In this document: piece by piece, positions 8,267 through 17,167 of the stretch
Layout: the number at the start of each line of letters is the position of its first letter
How positions within the stretch are numbered: position 1 is the first letter of the stretch
DNA from: Halopseudomonas pachastrellae
GTDB lineage: Bacteria > Pseudomonadota > Gammaproteobacteria > Pseudomonadales > Pseudomonadaceae
Assembly: GCF_900114765.1 (NCBI RefSeq)
Contig: NZ_FOUD01000016.1
Location: forward strand, 1 to 64,000
Direction: 5' to 3'
Length of the DNA stretch: 64,000 nt
Notes under the pieces: generated by a model
Told to the model about the DNA's origin: nothing
Databases searched by the model: none
What the model saw: the letters and a program-made list of their open reading frames with translations, nothing else
Position numbers and translations under genes: made by a program

Positions 8267-9721
8267 ATGAGCAAGCGCTTTTTCTGGTACGACTTTGAGT
8301 CCACCGGCATCGACCCGCGGCGCGATCGACCGGTGCAGGTGGCGGGGTTGGCAACCAACGCCGAGCTGGAACAAGTAGGCGAGCCACTGTGCATTGATGC
8401 GCGCTTGCCGGCCGATGTACTGCCCCATCCGCAGGCGTGTCTGGTCACCGGCATCACGCCGCAGCGGCTGGCCAACGGCCTGCCGGAAGCCGAGTTTATC
8501 CAGCGCCTGCACGATCAGATGATCCAGCCCGGCACCTGCAGTGTCGGTTACAACAACCTGCGCTTTGACGACGAGATGACGCGCTTCTCGTTGTATCGCA
8601 ACTTCCATGACCCCTATGCACGTGAGTGGCAGGGCGGCAATAGCCGCTGGGACCTGCTCGATGCCCTGCGCGCTGCGCATGCGCTGCGCCCGGAGGGCAT
8701 TGAATGGCCGCAGGTTGATGGCTTTACCAGTCTGCGTCTTGAGCTGCTGACCGCAGCCAACGGCATCGACCACGGGCAGGCTCACGATGCCCTCGCTGAT
8801 GTGCGCGCCACCATTGCCATGGCAAGGCTGCTCAAGCGCGCCCAGCCGCGCCTGTTTGATTATCTGCTGGGTCTGCGCGACAAACGCCGGGTGGCGGAAT
8901 TTATCGATTTGCAGCAGGTGCGGCCGCTGGTGCATGTCTCGGGCCGTTTCGGGCGTGAACGCAGCGGCCTGTCGCTGGTTTTGCCGCTGGGCTGGCACCC
9001 GGTCAACCGCAACGCGGTGATTGTCTATGATCTGGCCGCTGATCCGGCGGTGCTGACTGATCTGCCGCCGGAGCAGATACGCGAGCGGCTTTACACGCGT
9101 ACCGAGGATCTGCCGGCGGGGCAGCAGCGTCCGGGGCTCAAGCTGGTACATATCAACAAGTGTCCGGTGCTGGCTGACACCAAGGTGCTGCTCCCGGCGG
9201 ATATTGAGCGCTTGCAACTGGATATGCCGTTGCTGAGTGCACGGGCAGAGGAGCTGGCCCGCTGGCGTGAGCAGGGGCAGGCGGTGCTGGCCGAGATCTA
9301 CCGTGAGCAACCAGGCGACGACAGCGCCGAGCAAGACGCCGAGGTGCAACTGTACGATGGCTTTCTCAGTGATGCCGATCGCCGCCTGATGACCGCCATA
9401 CGCGAGGCCGATGGTGCGGCACTGGGAGCGATGCGTTGGCCTTTGCGTGATCAACGGCTGGTGGACATGTTGCCGCGTTACCGGGCGCGTAACTTCCCGG
9501 ACAGCCTGAATGCAGAGGAGCAGCAGCAATGGTTGGCCTGGTGCGCTGCCAGATTGTCAGGCGCCGCCCCGGGTGCCCCGGTCACCTTGCCGGTTTTCCT
9601 GCAGGAGATTGATGCCCTGTTGCCAACCCTGGATGCGGCGCAGCAGGCGCTATTACAAAGTTGGCGTGCGTACGGGGTGCAGCAGGCCCAGCTGCTGGGC
9701 ATCCAGCAAACGGCCGGGTAA
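8267..9721 (+). CDS. sbcB: Exodeoxyribonuclease I
   Basis: A 484-residue 3'-to-5' single-strand DNA exonuclease of the DnaQ superfamily, used in mismatch repair and recombination. Exo I shows FFWYDFESTGIDPRRDRPVQ (metal-binding Asp and Glu of motif I) at the start. The motif II region is VGYNNLRFDDEMTRFSLYRN, and the HGQAHDALADVRATIAMA motif (His and Asp) is near residue 175. Start ATG 8267 follows GGGGGAG. The SH3-like and C-terminal helical domains are complete. It is convergent with mvaT, with a shared bidirectional terminator between them; sbcB-mvaT-purU adjacency matches the arrangement known in Pseudomonas. Confidence 0.95.
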   Translation: MSKRFFWYDFESTGIDPRRDRPVQVAGLATNAELEQVGEPLCIDARLPADVLPHPQACLVTGITPQRLANGLPEAEFIQRLHDQMIQPGTCSVGYNNLRFDDEMTRFSLYRNFHDPYAREWQGGNSRWDLLDALRAAHALRPEGIEWPQVDGFTSLRLELLTAANGIDHGQAHDALADVRATIAMARLLKRAQPRLFDYLLGLRDKRRVAEFIDLQQVRPLVHVSGRFGRERSGLSLVLPLGWHPVNRNAVIVYDLAADPAVLTDLPPEQIRERLYTRTEDLPAGQQRPGLKLVHINKCPVLADTKVLLPADIERLQLDMPLLSARAEELARWREQGQAVLAEIYREQPGDDSAEQDAEVQLYDGFLSDADRRLMTAIREADGAALGAMRWPLRDQRLVDMLPRYRARNFPDSLNAEEQQQWLAWCAARLSGAAPGAPVTLPVFLQEIDALLPTLDAAQQALLQSWRAYGVQQAQLLGIQQTAG

Positions 9722-9789
9722 ATCCGGAATGGGCGCGGGCGCTGGTGATGGCCCTGTGGGGCTGGCCCTGATGCCTGCGATGAGGCAAT

Positions 9790-9821
9790 AAAAAACCCGA
9801 TGCGCTGGCATCGGGTTTTTT
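9790..9821. terminator. Bidirectional terminator between sbcB and mvaT
   Basis: CCCGATGC (9796-9803) and GCATCGGG (9808-9815) form a stem flanked by a run of A on the left and six T on the right. It therefore works as an intrinsic terminator on both strands for the convergent genes. Confidence 0.9.
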
Positions 9822-9834
9822 GTTACTGCAGCTA

Positions 9835-10206
9835 TCAGCCCAGGATGGTAACCCAGGACTCGACAGTGTCGGCGCCGTACTTTTCTTTCCAGGTCTTCAG
9901 AGTCTTGTGGTTGCCGCCTTTGGTTTCGATAACCTCACCGGTGTTCGGGTTTTTGTACTGCTTAACCTTGCGCGCGCGCTTGGCGCCGCCAGCAGCTTTA
10001 CCCTTGGGGGCGGCCAGCTTGTTGTCCGGGTCAAGAATGGCAGCTACATCCTTCAGCGACTTGTTGTACTGGCCCATCAGGCTGCGCAGCTTTTCTTCGA
10101 ACTCGATTTCTTTCTTAAGTTTGTCATCATTGGACATCGAGTTCAGACGCTCTTTAAGTTCGCGGATCTGTTCTTCGATGTTTCGGTATTCTTGCAGCAT
10201 GGACAT
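9835..10206 (-). CDS. mvaT: Nucleoid-associated protein MvaT (H-NS family)
   Basis: A 123-residue xenogeneic silencer that coats AT-rich DNA and represses foreign and virulence-type genes. The N-terminal half (about 1-60) is a charged helical oligomerisation region (EYRNIEEQIRELKERLNSM). The C-terminal half carries the DNA-binding signature RARKVKQYKNPNTGEV and ETKGGNHKTLKTWKEKYG, with the R-G-N loop that reads the minor groove. Start MSMLQEYRN at 10206 is preceded by AAGGAA; a further ATG two codons on is possible. A strong sigma-70 promoter lies at 10252-10280. This is the only H-NS-like gene in the window. Confidence 0.96.
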   Translation of the reverse strand: MSMLQEYRNIEEQIRELKERLNSMSNDDKLKKEIEFEEKLRSLMGQYNKSLKDVAAILDPDNKLAAPKGKAAGGAKRARKVKQYKNPNTGEVIETKGGNHKTLKTWKEKYGADTVESWVTILG

Positions 10207-10251
10207 GGGATAGTTTCCTTTATGTCTAGTTTGATAATCAGGACGAAAAGA

Positions 10252-10280
10252 ATAATAGGTTATGCCTGCTGAACCTACAA
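10252..10280 (-). promoter_or_regulatory. Sigma-70 promoter of mvaT
   Basis: On the minus strand, TTGTAG (10280-10275), a 17-base spacer, then TATTAT (10257-10252). This is close to consensus and about 45 bp before the mvaT ATG. The predicted transcript would begin near 10245. The remaining 260 bases to purU hold no gene that can be supported. Confidence 0.65.
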
Positions 10281-10540
10281 TAAGTTGTTGTCTATCCCAG
10301 CGTGCCATAATCGGCGTTTTTATGTTTGCGATGTCATCTCTTTCCCCGCCGCGACGCGCTGTAACATCACCAAAGCAGCGATAGTGCTCGTCTTCGTTTG
10401 CGCTGCTCTGCCTGACGCCTTAATGACCGAATTAGTCCGCACGCAAACAGGGGCAACAGGGTAGAATGTCGCGGCCCGAAATGTCCTGTTCAAGTGATAC
10501 GGGCAATGTCTTTTGAAAATCGCACACCACAGGAGAGCAA

Positions 10541-11392
10541 ATGCGCACTTTCAGGCTGGTAATCGCCTGCCCGGATCGGGTTGGCATCGTTGCCAAGGTC
10601 AGTAACGTACTGGCAACCTATAACGGCTGGATTACCGAAGCCAATCATCATTCGGATAACTTGTCCGGTTGGTTTTTCATGCGCCACGAGATTCGCGCTG
10701 ATTCCCTGCCGTTTGACCTGGAAGGGCTGCGCACTGCCTTCGCGCCGATCGCCCGAGAGTTTCAAATGGACTGGCGAGTAAGTGACTCGGCAGTGCGTAA
10801 GAAAGTGGTGTTGATGGCCAGTCGCGAGTCCCACTGTCTGGCCGACTTGTTGCACCGCTGGCACAGCGGTGAACTGGACTGTGACATCAGCAGTGTCATA
10901 TCCAACCATGACGATTTACGCAGCATGGTAGAGTGGCACGGTATTCCCTTTCATCATGTTCCAGTCGATCCGAAAGACAAAGAGCCGGCGTTTGCTGAAG
11001 TTACTCGACTGGTTGAAGAGCAAGAGGCCGAGTGTATTGTGCTGGCGCGCTATATGCAGATTTTGCCGCCGGCCCTGTGCGAGCGTTACGCACACCGCAT
11101 TATCAATATTCATCACAGCTTTTTGCCGTCCTTCGTTGGCGCACGGCCTTATCACCAAGCCGCCCAGCGAGGGGTCAAGCTAATTGGGGCGACCTGCCAC
11201 TATGTGACAGAAGAGCTCGATGCCGGGCCGATCATTGAGCAGGATGTGGTGCGTATCACCCATCGCAACAATGCTGAAGACATGGTGCGGCTAGGCAAGG
11301 ATGTGGAAAAGATGGTGCTGTCGCGCGGCCTGCGCTATCACCTGGAAGATCGCGTGCTGGTTCACGACAACAAGACGGTAGTGTTCAGCTAA
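10541..11392 (+). CDS. purU: Formyltetrahydrofolate deformylase
   Basis: A 283-residue enzyme hydrolysing 10-formyl-THF to formate and THF, balancing one-carbon pools and feeding PurT. An N-terminal ACT domain (about 1-80, MRTFRLVIACPDRVGIVAKV) is followed by a formyltransferase-like domain. That domain has the catalytic core HHSFLPSFVGARPYHQA (His and nearby Asn-type residues) and TCHYVTEELDAGPIIEQD with the essential Asp. AGGAG precedes the ATG by 6 bases. Divergent from mvaT, as in other pseudomonads. Confidence 0.95.
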   Translation: MRTFRLVIACPDRVGIVAKVSNVLATYNGWITEANHHSDNLSGWFFMRHEIRADSLPFDLEGLRTAFAPIAREFQMDWRVSDSAVRKKVVLMASRESHCLADLLHRWHSGELDCDISSVISNHDDLRSMVEWHGIPFHHVPVDPKDKEPAFAEVTRLVEEQEAECIVLARYMQILPPALCERYAHRIINIHHSFLPSFVGARPYHQAAQRGVKLIGATCHYVTEELDAGPIIEQDVVRITHRNNAEDMVRLGKDVEKMVLSRGLRYHLEDRVLVHDNKTVVFS

Positions 11393-11460
11393 GCTGTAGA
11401 GGGACGTTCGTGGTGCTGGCGCCGGTGTCGAGGTGTCAGCACACCCTCACAGGAGGCTTT

Positions 11461-11874
11461 ATGCTCAAATCCGTCAAAGTGCGCGATTACATGACCACGG
11501 ACCTGGTCACCTTTTCTCCCGAGATGGATCTGTTTCGTGCCATCGACCGGCTACTGGCCCACCGCATTTCCGGCGCCCCGGTGCTCGACGCCGATGGGCA
11601 TCTGGTTGGGCTGTTGTCCGAAGGTGATTGCCTGAAGGGCATTCTGGCCGGTAGCTACTTCGAGGAGGCCGGCGGTAGCGTGGCCTCGGTCATGACAGTG
11701 GTTGTTGAGACCATCGATGCGGACGCCGACATCGTCAAGGCGGCCGAGCATTTCATTACCATGCGTCGTCGGCGCCTGCCGGTGATCGACGAGGGCAAGC
11801 TGGTAGGGCAGATCAGTCGTCGCGACATTCTGCGTGCCATGCAGACCTATAACGAGCATGGAGCCCCTAAATGA
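11461..11874 (+). CDS. Two-CBS-domain protein
   Basis: A 137-residue cytoplasmic protein made almost entirely of a tandem CBS pair: residues about 8-60 (VRDYMTTDLVTFSPEMDL, AHRISGAPVLDADGHLVGLLSEGD) and about 78-130 (SVMTVVVETIDADADIVKAA, RRLPVIDEGKLVGQISRRD). Such pairs bind adenine nucleotides and act as energy sensors, but the partner is unknown. ATG 11461 follows AGGAGG. The stop overlaps the ATG of a 50-codon ORF (ATGA), suggesting that a small acidic peptide is made with it. Confidence 0.85.
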   Translation: MLKSVKVRDYMTTDLVTFSPEMDLFRAIDRLLAHRISGAPVLDADGHLVGLLSEGDCLKGILAGSYFEEAGGSVASVMTVVVETIDADADIVKAAEHFITMRRRRLPVIDEGKLVGQISRRDILRAMQTYNEHGAPK

Positions 11875-12023
11875 GCGATGAAGAAGAGCTGAGCCCGCTG
11901 GCCGCTGGCGCGGCTAGTCTGCCGCCCACTTTGGGAGAAGGCTGCTTGCTGCGGTTTGACCCGGACGAGCTGACCGATGAAATGGGTGCAGAGTTTGATG
12001 CGCCGCTGACGCCGGAGAGCTGA
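11871..12023 (+). CDS. Small acidic protein, 50 residues, coupled to the CBS gene
   Basis: The ORF begins inside the CBS stop (ATGA overlap at 11871-11874) and ends at TGA 12021-12023. The product is 50 residues, strongly acidic (start MSDEEELSPLAAG, later FDPDELTDEMGAEFDAP) with no membrane segment. No family is recognised. Support comes from the tight overlap, codon use similar to the flanking genes and the absence of another gene in the interval. It might be a regulator or stabiliser of the CBS protein, but this is inference only. Confidence 0.5.
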   Translation: MSDEEELSPLAAGAASLPPTLGEGCLLRFDPDELTDEMGAEFDAPLTPES

Positions 12024-12171
12024 TCCAGGTTGCGCGGCACGCTGGAAAAGGCGCTCGGCCAATGGCATATTGTCATCATAGTGAGGGAGTCATCCGCAGC
12101 GCGCGCAAAGCCGTGCCGAGGCGGGCTGTACGGATACGCGGCACAACAATCATTAAAGGCCGTAACCGAGC

Positions 12172-13419
12172 ATGCTCAAGAAGATTTCGACTGCCACCCT
12201 GCGTAAGGGCATGTTTGTAGACCAGTTTTGTGGCTCCTGGTTGGATCATCCTTTTTGGAGTCGCAAGTTGTTGATCAAGGATGACAAGACCCTCGAGACC
12301 ATCGTGCACAGTTCTATCACCGAAGTGGTGATCGATACTGCCAAAGGCGCTGACGTTGCTCCTAACCCAACTAGCAACGCCGCGCCCGATCCTGCCCCTG
12401 AAACCGATTCTGCCCCTTGCCCCAGCGCTGAAGTGCCCACTGCCGAAATGCCGTCGGTGGCGCCGGAGCTGCCGGTCAGCGTAGCGCTGGAAGAGGAGGT
12501 GCAGCGCGCCAAAGCCATTTTTCGCCATGGCAAACAGGCGGTGCGCAGCATGTTTCAGGAAGTGCGTCTGGGCAAGGCGCTGGATACCGAGGGGCTGCAG
12601 GACATGGTTGAGGATATGAACCGCTCCCTGGCTCGCAACCCCCACGCGCTGCTCAGCGTGGCGCGGATCAAGCACAAGGATGAGTACACCTATCTGCATT
12701 CGGTGGCGGTGGCCGCGCTGATGGTAGGGCTGGCGCGGGCGGCCGGGCTGGACGAAGCCGCAGTGCGGGATGCGGGCATGGCTGGGCTGTTGCACGACCT
12801 CGGTAAGGCGATGATGCCCGAGGAGGTGCTGAACAAGCCGGGCCGACTGACCGACCAGGAATTCGACGTCATGCGTCAGCATCCCATGGAGGGTTACAAG
12901 TTGTTGCAGGAGTGGCAGGACGTACCCCAGGCCGTGCTGGATGTGTGCCTGCATCACCATGAAAAGATGGACGGTACCGGTTACCCGGAGCGCCTGGCTG
13001 GTGAGGACATCAGCCTGATGTCGCGCATGGGCGCCATTTGCGATGTGTATGACGCCATTACCTCAAACCGACCCTACAAGGCAGGCTGGGACCCGTCCGA
13101 GTCGCTCAGTCGCATGGCCAGCTGGAAAGGGCACTTTGATCCCAAGTTGTTCCAGTTGTTTGTCCGCATGCTTGGCATTTACCCGGTTGGCTCGCTGGTG
13201 CGCCTGACCTCCAGGCGCTTGGGCGTTGTGGTAGAGCAGAATCCGACGGCGCTGCTGCTGCCGCGCGTGCGGGTGTTCTACTCGGCAACTCTTCGGCAGG
13301 CGGTCCCAGTAACGCTGATCGATCTGGCCGAGGCGGGGCAGCCGGAGCGCATTGTCGGCAGAGAGGATCCGGAGAACTGGCCCTTCAAGAGCCTGGACCG
13401 GTTCTGGGCGGGAGACTGA
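12172..13419 (+). CDS. HD-GYP c-di-GMP phosphodiesterase with DUF3391 domain
   Basis: A 415-residue cytoplasmic protein. Residues about 1-60 form a DUF3391-like domain (TATLRKGMFVDQFCGSWLDHPFW). A Pro/Ala-rich linker follows (about 62-103). Residues about 135-340 carry the HD-GYP domain with HDLGK (about 209) and HHEKMDGTGYPERL (about 261). All metal-binding and GYP residues are present, so c-di-GMP hydrolysis is expected. The C-terminal tail resembles the beta-rich extension seen in Pseudomonas homologues. It is separated from the CBS operon by 148 bp and ends at a strong terminator. Confidence 0.92.
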   Translation: MLKKISTATLRKGMFVDQFCGSWLDHPFWSRKLLIKDDKTLETIVHSSITEVVIDTAKGADVAPNPTSNAAPDPAPETDSAPCPSAEVPTAEMPSVAPELPVSVALEEEVQRAKAIFRHGKQAVRSMFQEVRLGKALDTEGLQDMVEDMNRSLARNPHALLSVARIKHKDEYTYLHSVAVAALMVGLARAAGLDEAAVRDAGMAGLLHDLGKAMMPEEVLNKPGRLTDQEFDVMRQHPMEGYKLLQEWQDVPQAVLDVCLHHHEKMDGTGYPERLAGEDISLMSRMGAICDVYDAITSNRPYKAGWDPSESLSRMASWKGHFDPKLFQLFVRMLGIYPVGSLVRLTSRRLGVVVEQNPTALLLPRVRVFYSATLRQAVPVTLIDLAEAGQPERIVGREDPENWPFKSLDRFWAGD

Positions 13420-13424
13420 CAAAA

Positions 13425-13454
13425 GAAACGGGCAGCCTGAGCTGCCCGTTTCAT
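13425..13454. terminator. Bidirectional terminator between HD-GYP gene and ahpF
   Basis: AAACGGGCAGC (13426-13436) and GCTGCCCGTTT (13441-13451) form an 11-bp stem with a 4-base loop. Flanking A- and T-rich sequence lets it serve the convergent genes on both strands. Confidence 0.85.
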
Positions 13455-13480
13455 TTACTGCCCTAAGGCCCTAGCCTGTA

Positions 13481-15067
13481 TCAGGCTTCGGCGACGGCTT
13501 CTTTGGCTTGTGCCTGCGCCGGATCCGGTGTGCGGATCAGGTGGTCGAAGGCGGCCAGCGACGCAGTGGAACCAGCGCCCATGGCGATGATGATCTGCTT
13601 GAAGGGCACCGTAGTCACGTCGCCAGCGGCAAATACGCCGTTCAGGTTGGTGGCACCGCGTGCATCAATCTCGATCTCGCCAAAGCGGGTCAGGTTCAGT
13701 TCGCTGTCCTTCAGCCATTCGGTGTTGGGTACCAGACCGATCTGGACGAAGATACCGGCAACGTCGACCTGCTTGAGCTCCTCGGTGGTGCGGTCCTTGT
13801 AGGTCAGACCCACTACCTTGTTGCCGTCACCACGGACTTCTGTGGTTTGTGCGCTCTTGATGATCTCGATGTTGCTCATCGAACGCGCCTTGCGCTGCAG
13901 CACCTCGTCGGCACGCAGGGTGTCGGCAAACTCCAGCACGGTGACGTGCTCGACGATACCGGCCAGGTCAATCGCGGCCTCGATGCCGGAGTTGCCCCCG
14001 CCGATCACGGCTACGCGCTTGCCCTTGAACAGCGGGCCGTCACAGTGCGGGCAGTACGCCACGCCCTTGCCACGGTATTCCTGCTCACCGGGTACGTTCA
14101 TTTCTCTCCAGCGCGCGCCGGTCGCCAGGATGACCGAACGGCTGCGCAGGGTCGCGCCACTTTCCAGGCCAATTTCGACGTAGTCACCGGTTTCCAGGCT
14201 GGCGGCCTTTTGCTCGGTAATTACGTCAACCTCGTACTCCTTCACGTGTTGCTCCAGGCTGGCAACCAGCTTCGGGCCTTCGGTGTAGGGCACGGAGATG
14301 AAGTTCTCGATGCCGACGGTATCCATGACCTGGCCACCGAAGCGCTCGGCAACGATACCGGTGCGGATGCCTTTACGCGCAGCGTAGATGGCTGCCGAGG
14401 CGCCGGCCGGTCCGCCACCGACGATCAGTACGTCGTAGGGCGCCTTGTCGTTCAGCTCGGCGGCCTTGCGCTTGCTTGCGCCACTGTCGACCTTGTTGAC
14501 GATTTCGGCGAGGGTCATGCGGCCCTGACCGAAGGGCTGGCCGTTCAGGTATACCGACGGCACGGCCATGATCTGGCGCTCGTCGACTTCATCCTGGAAC
14601 AGGGCACCGTCAATCATCACGTGGGTGATGTTAGGGTTCAGTACCGCCATCAGGTTCAGCGCCTGGACCACGTCCGGGCAGTTCTGGCAAGACAGCGAGA
14701 TGTATGTCTCGAAGTGAAACTCGCCTTCGAGGTTACGAATCTGCTCCAGCAGCGCCGGGTCTGACTTGGACGGGTGGCCGCCGGATTGCAGCAGTGCCAG
14801 TATTAGTGAGGTGAACTCGTGGCCCATCGGGATGCCGGCGAAGCGGATCCGGGGTGTTTCGCCTGCCGGACCCACACCCATGCTCGGGGTGCGTTTGTCT
14901 TCGGCGGCTACCAGGCCGATTTTGCTCGACATTTCGGCGATTTCGACCGCGAGCTCGTGCAATTCTTTGCCCTTGGGGCTGTCATCAGTGGACACGCTGA
15001 CTTCAATCGGGTTAACGATGTGTTGCAGGTACGTGTCCAGTTGCTTCTTCAGGTTAGCGTCCAACAT
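13481..15067 (-). CDS. ahpF: Alkyl hydroperoxide reductase subunit F
   Basis: A 528-residue flavoprotein that passes electrons from NADH to AhpC. The N-terminal tandem thioredoxin-like fold holds the redox pair [11 protein letters not shown] (about residue 130). The thioredoxin-reductase-like part has FAD and NADH glycine motifs [20 protein letters not shown] and [14 protein letters not shown], with the second redox pair CPHCDG. The C terminus [16 protein letters not shown] is the FAD-closing motif. ATG 15067 gives [14 protein letters not shown]; an upstream ATG adds 9 atypical residues. It lies 103 bp after ahpC with a terminator in between, so it may depend on read-through or its own promoter. 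Confidence 0.96.
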   Translation of the reverse strand: MLDANLKKQLDTYLQHIVNPIEVSVSTDDSPKGKELHELAVEIAEMSSKIGLVAAEDKRTPSMGVGPAGETPRIRFAGIPMGHEFTSLILALLQSGGHPSKSDPALLEQIRNLEGEFHFETYISLSCQNCPDVVQALNLMAVLNPNITHVMIDGALFQDEVDERQIMAVPSVYLNGQPFGQGRMTLAEIVNKVDSGASKRKAAELNDKAPYDVLIVGGGPAGASAAIYAARKGIRTGIVAERFGGQVMDTVGIENFISVPYTEGPKLVASLEQHVKEYEVDVITEQKAASLETGDYVEIGLESGATLRSRSVILATGARWREMNVPGEQEYRGKGVAYCPHCDGPLFKGKRVAVIGGGNSGIEAAIDLAGIVEHVTVLEFADTLRADEVLQRKARSMSNIEIIKSAQTTEVRGDGNKVVGLTYKDRTTEELKQVDVAGIFVQIGLVPNTEWLKDSELNLTRFGEIEIDARGATNLNGVFAAGDVTTVPFKQIIIAMGAGSTASLAAFDHLIRTPDPAQAQAKEAVAEA

Positions 15068-15103
15068 GTGCGTGTCCTTTTGAGTAAGAGTCAAATTCTG
15101 GGC

Positions 15104-15156
15104 ATAAAAAACCCGGCCCGCCGTCTGCGCGCCTGAGGCTGCGCAGCGGGCCGGGT
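15104..15156 (-). terminator. Terminator between ahpC and ahpF
   Basis: ACCCGGCCCGC (15111-15121) pairs with GCGGGCCGGGT (15146-15156) around an inner GC-rich hairpin. On the minus strand it is followed by a TTTTTT run. It should limit ahpC read-through into ahpF, giving more AhpC than AhpF. Confidence 0.8.
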
Positions 15157-15169
15157 CATCAGGCCGATC

Positions 15170-15733
15170 TTAGATCTTGCCTACCAGGTCGAGGGAGGGA
15201 GCCAGAGTGGCTTCGCCTTCCTTCCACTTGGCCGGGCACACTTCACCCGGGTGGGCAGCGATGTACTGGGCGGCCTTGACCTTGCGAACCATGTCCTCGG
15301 CGTTACGGCCGATGCCTTCGGAGGTGATTTCAACAGCCTGGATCACGCCCTCGGGGTCGATGATGAAGGTGCCGCGGTTAGCCAGGCCCTGGTCTTCGCG
15401 CAGAACTTCGAAGTTGCGGCTGATCTGCATGGTCGGGTCACCGATCATGGCGTACTTGATCTTGCCGATAGTTTCGGAGCTGTCGTGCCATGCTTTGTGG
15501 GTGAAGTGGGTGTCGGTGGAGACCGAGTACACTTCAACGCCCATTTTTTGCAGCTCGTCGTAGTAGTCGGCAACGTCGCCCAGCTCGGTCGGGCAAACGA
15601 AGGTGAAGTCAGCCGGGTAGAAGAAGAAAACGGCCCACTTGCCTTTAACGTCGGCTTCGGTCAGTTCGAAGAACTCGCCGTTTTTGAATGCAGACGCTTT
15701 GAACGGTTTGATTTCGGTGTTGATAACGGACAT
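15170..15733 (-). CDS. ahpC: Alkyl hydroperoxide reductase subunit C (peroxiredoxin)
   Basis: A 187-residue typical 2-Cys peroxiredoxin that reduces organic peroxides, hydrogen peroxide and peroxynitrite. The peroxidatic cysteine is in [17 protein letters not shown] (about residue 47) and the resolving cysteine in [10 protein letters not shown] near the end. The start [16 protein letters not shown] is identical in style to known AhpC. AGGAG-like bases precede ATG 15733. An OxyR-type site sits 80-116 bp upstream, so peroxide induction is expected. Confidence 0.97.
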   Translation of the reverse strand: MSVINTEIKPFKASAFKNGEFFELTEADVKGKWAVFFFYPADFTFVCPTELGDVADYYDELQKMGVEVYSVSTDTHFTHKAWHDSSETIGKIKYAMIGDPTMQISRNFEVLREDQGLANRGTFIIDPEGVIQAVEITSEGIGRNAEDMVRKVKAAQYIAAHPGEVCPAKWKEGEATLAPSLDLVGKI

Positions 15734-15812
15734 GTAGAACTCCTTTGTGAGTTGTTTCGTCGTTGGTTGAGAAGACAGGTGCAATGGTATGCGCCTGAGC
15801 TAAATACTTAAA

Positions 15813-15849
15813 ATAAATTTCAACTAAATCCTGAATAGCTTTTCGCTAT
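15813..15849. promoter_or_regulatory. OxyR binding site upstream of ahpC
   Basis: Four tetranucleotides at exact 7-base spacing: ATAA (15813), CTAA (15824), ATAG (15835), CTAT (15846). The OxyR pattern is ATAG-N7-CTAT-N7-ATAG-N7-CTAT, and 14 of 16 core bases match. Placement just upstream of the expected ahpC promoter fits activation. The surrounding 240 bases between ahpC and moaC hold no other gene. Confidence 0.75.
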
Positions 15850-15973
15850 GTACGGTGCCGCGCCGTTACGGTGTTGATCATGCTTGAGGCGTATGACCGT
15901 TTCGAGGTCATACGGTTCTGCGTCAACCCCGATTGCAGTAAAGTGGCGGCTGGTTACCTCGGAGAATCACTGT

Positions 15974-16453
15974 ATGCTGACTCATCTGGACGCACAAGGG
16001 CGGGCGAACATGGTTGATGTTACCGCCAAGGCTGTCACCGCGCGTGAGGCGGTTGCCGAGTCGCGTGTGCGCATGCGTCCTGAAACCCTGGAACTGATCC
16101 AGGCGGGCGGCCACCCCAAGGGGGATGTGCTCGCCGTCGCGCGTATTGCCGGCATTCAGGCAGCCAAAAAGACCTCCGACCTGATTCCGCTTTGCCACCC
16201 GTTGATGCTGACCAGCGTCAAGGTGGAGCTGACGCCGCAGCCGCCAGATGCCGTACACATTCAGGCGCGTTGCAAACTGGCCGGCCAGACTGGCGTGGAA
16301 ATGGAAGCCCTGACAGCCGTGAGTGTGGCGGCGCTAACCCTCTATGATATGTGTAAGGCGGTGGACAAGGGCATGGTCATTGAACAAACGCGCTTGCTGC
16401 ACAAATCGGGCGGCAAGAGCGGTGACTATCATTTGCAGGAGCCGGGTGCATGA
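15974..16453 (+). CDS. moaC: Cyclic pyranopterin monophosphate synthase accessory protein
   Basis: A 159-residue enzyme acting with MoaA to turn GTP into cyclic pyranopterin monophosphate, the first molybdenum-cofactor intermediate. Conserved features are [45 protein letters not shown] and [11 protein letters not shown], with the catalytic Asp and Lys in the last. Start ATG 15974 gives [16 protein letters not shown] as in known homologues. It overlaps moaD by 4 nt, so the operon is moaC-moaD-moaE-moaA. Confidence 0.95.
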   Translation: MLTHLDAQGRANMVDVTAKAVTAREAVAESRVRMRPETLELIQAGGHPKGDVLAVARIAGIQAAKKTSDLIPLCHPLMLTSVKVELTPQPPDAVHIQARCKLAGQTGVEMEALTAVSVAALTLYDMCKAVDKGMVIEQTRLLHKSGGKSGDYHLQEPGA

Positions 16454-16698
16454 TCCATCTGCAGTTCTTTGCCCGTTACCGGGATGCGCTGGGCTGCGAT
16501 GCCGAGCAGCTCGCCTGGGATGAGGACCTGCGCACCCTGGCTGATGTACGCAGCCGCCTGCTGGCGCGCGGCGAACCCTGGCAGGTGCTGGCCGAGCCGC
16601 GGCTGATGTGCGCCCGCAACCAGGAGCTGTGTGATCTGGCCACCGCCGTGGCCGATGGTGACGAGGTTGCCTTTTTTCCACCGGTGACCGGGGGCTGA
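16450..16698 (+). CDS. moaD: Molybdopterin synthase small subunit
   Basis: An 82-residue ubiquitin-fold sulphur carrier that donates sulphur from its C-terminal thiocarboxylate. The protein ends [10 protein letters not shown], with the required Gly-Gly. The N terminus [19 protein letters not shown] is typical. It overlaps moaC (ATGA) and is 1 base from moaE, with which it forms the synthase. Confidence 0.93.
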   Translation: MIHLQFFARYRDALGCDAEQLAWDEDLRTLADVRSRLLARGEPWQVLAEPRLMCARNQELCDLATAVADGDEVAFFPPVTGG

Positions 16699-16699
16699 G

Positions 16700-17167
16700 A
16701 TGCGAATCAGCGTACAGACAGCCAGCTTTGATCCGGGCGCGTTGCTCAACGAGCTGCACGCCGATTACCGGGGCACGGGCGCGGTGGTCGGCTTTGTCGG
16801 CTATGTGCGCGACTTCAATGATGGCGATGCGGTCAGCGGCATGTGGCTGGAGCATTATCCGGGCATGACCGAAAAAGCCCTGGCGGGCATCGTCGAGCAG
16901 GCGCAGGCGCGCTGGTTGTTGCATGAGGTGCACGTGCTGCATCGTGTCGGGCAACTGGAGCCGGGCGAGCCGATCGTTTTTGTCGGCGTGGCCAGCGCGC
17001 ACCGTCAGGCCGCCTTTGAGGCCAATACTTTCATCATGGATTACCTGAAAACCCGCGCCCCGTTCTGGAAGCGCGAAAGCACACCTGAGGGTGAGCGCTG
17101 GGTCGACGCCAAAGACAGTGATGAACAGGCGCTGAGTCGCTGGCAATCAGCGGGGGAGTCGTCATGA
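16700..17167 (+). CDS. moaE: Molybdopterin synthase catalytic subunit
   Basis: A 155-residue partner of MoaD that inserts two sulphurs into cyclic pyranopterin monophosphate. Recognisable segments are [43 protein letters not shown], and the catalytic C-terminal lysines in [14 protein letters not shown]. Its stop overlaps moaA by 4 nt. Confidence 0.94.
   Translation: MRISVQTASFDPGALLNELHADYRGTGAVVGFVGYVRDFNDGDAVSGMWLEHYPGMTEKALAGIVEQAQARWLLHEVHVLHRVGQLEPGEPIVFVGVASAHRQAAFEANTFIMDYLKTRAPFWKRESTPEGERWVDAKDSDEQALSRWQSAGESS

Noticed and set aside
7892-9529. 545-residue open frame on the minus strand
   Set aside because: It lies opposite sbcB, whose exonuclease motifs are unmistakable. Its translation is rich in His/Gln/Arg, as expected for antisense of a high-GC gene.
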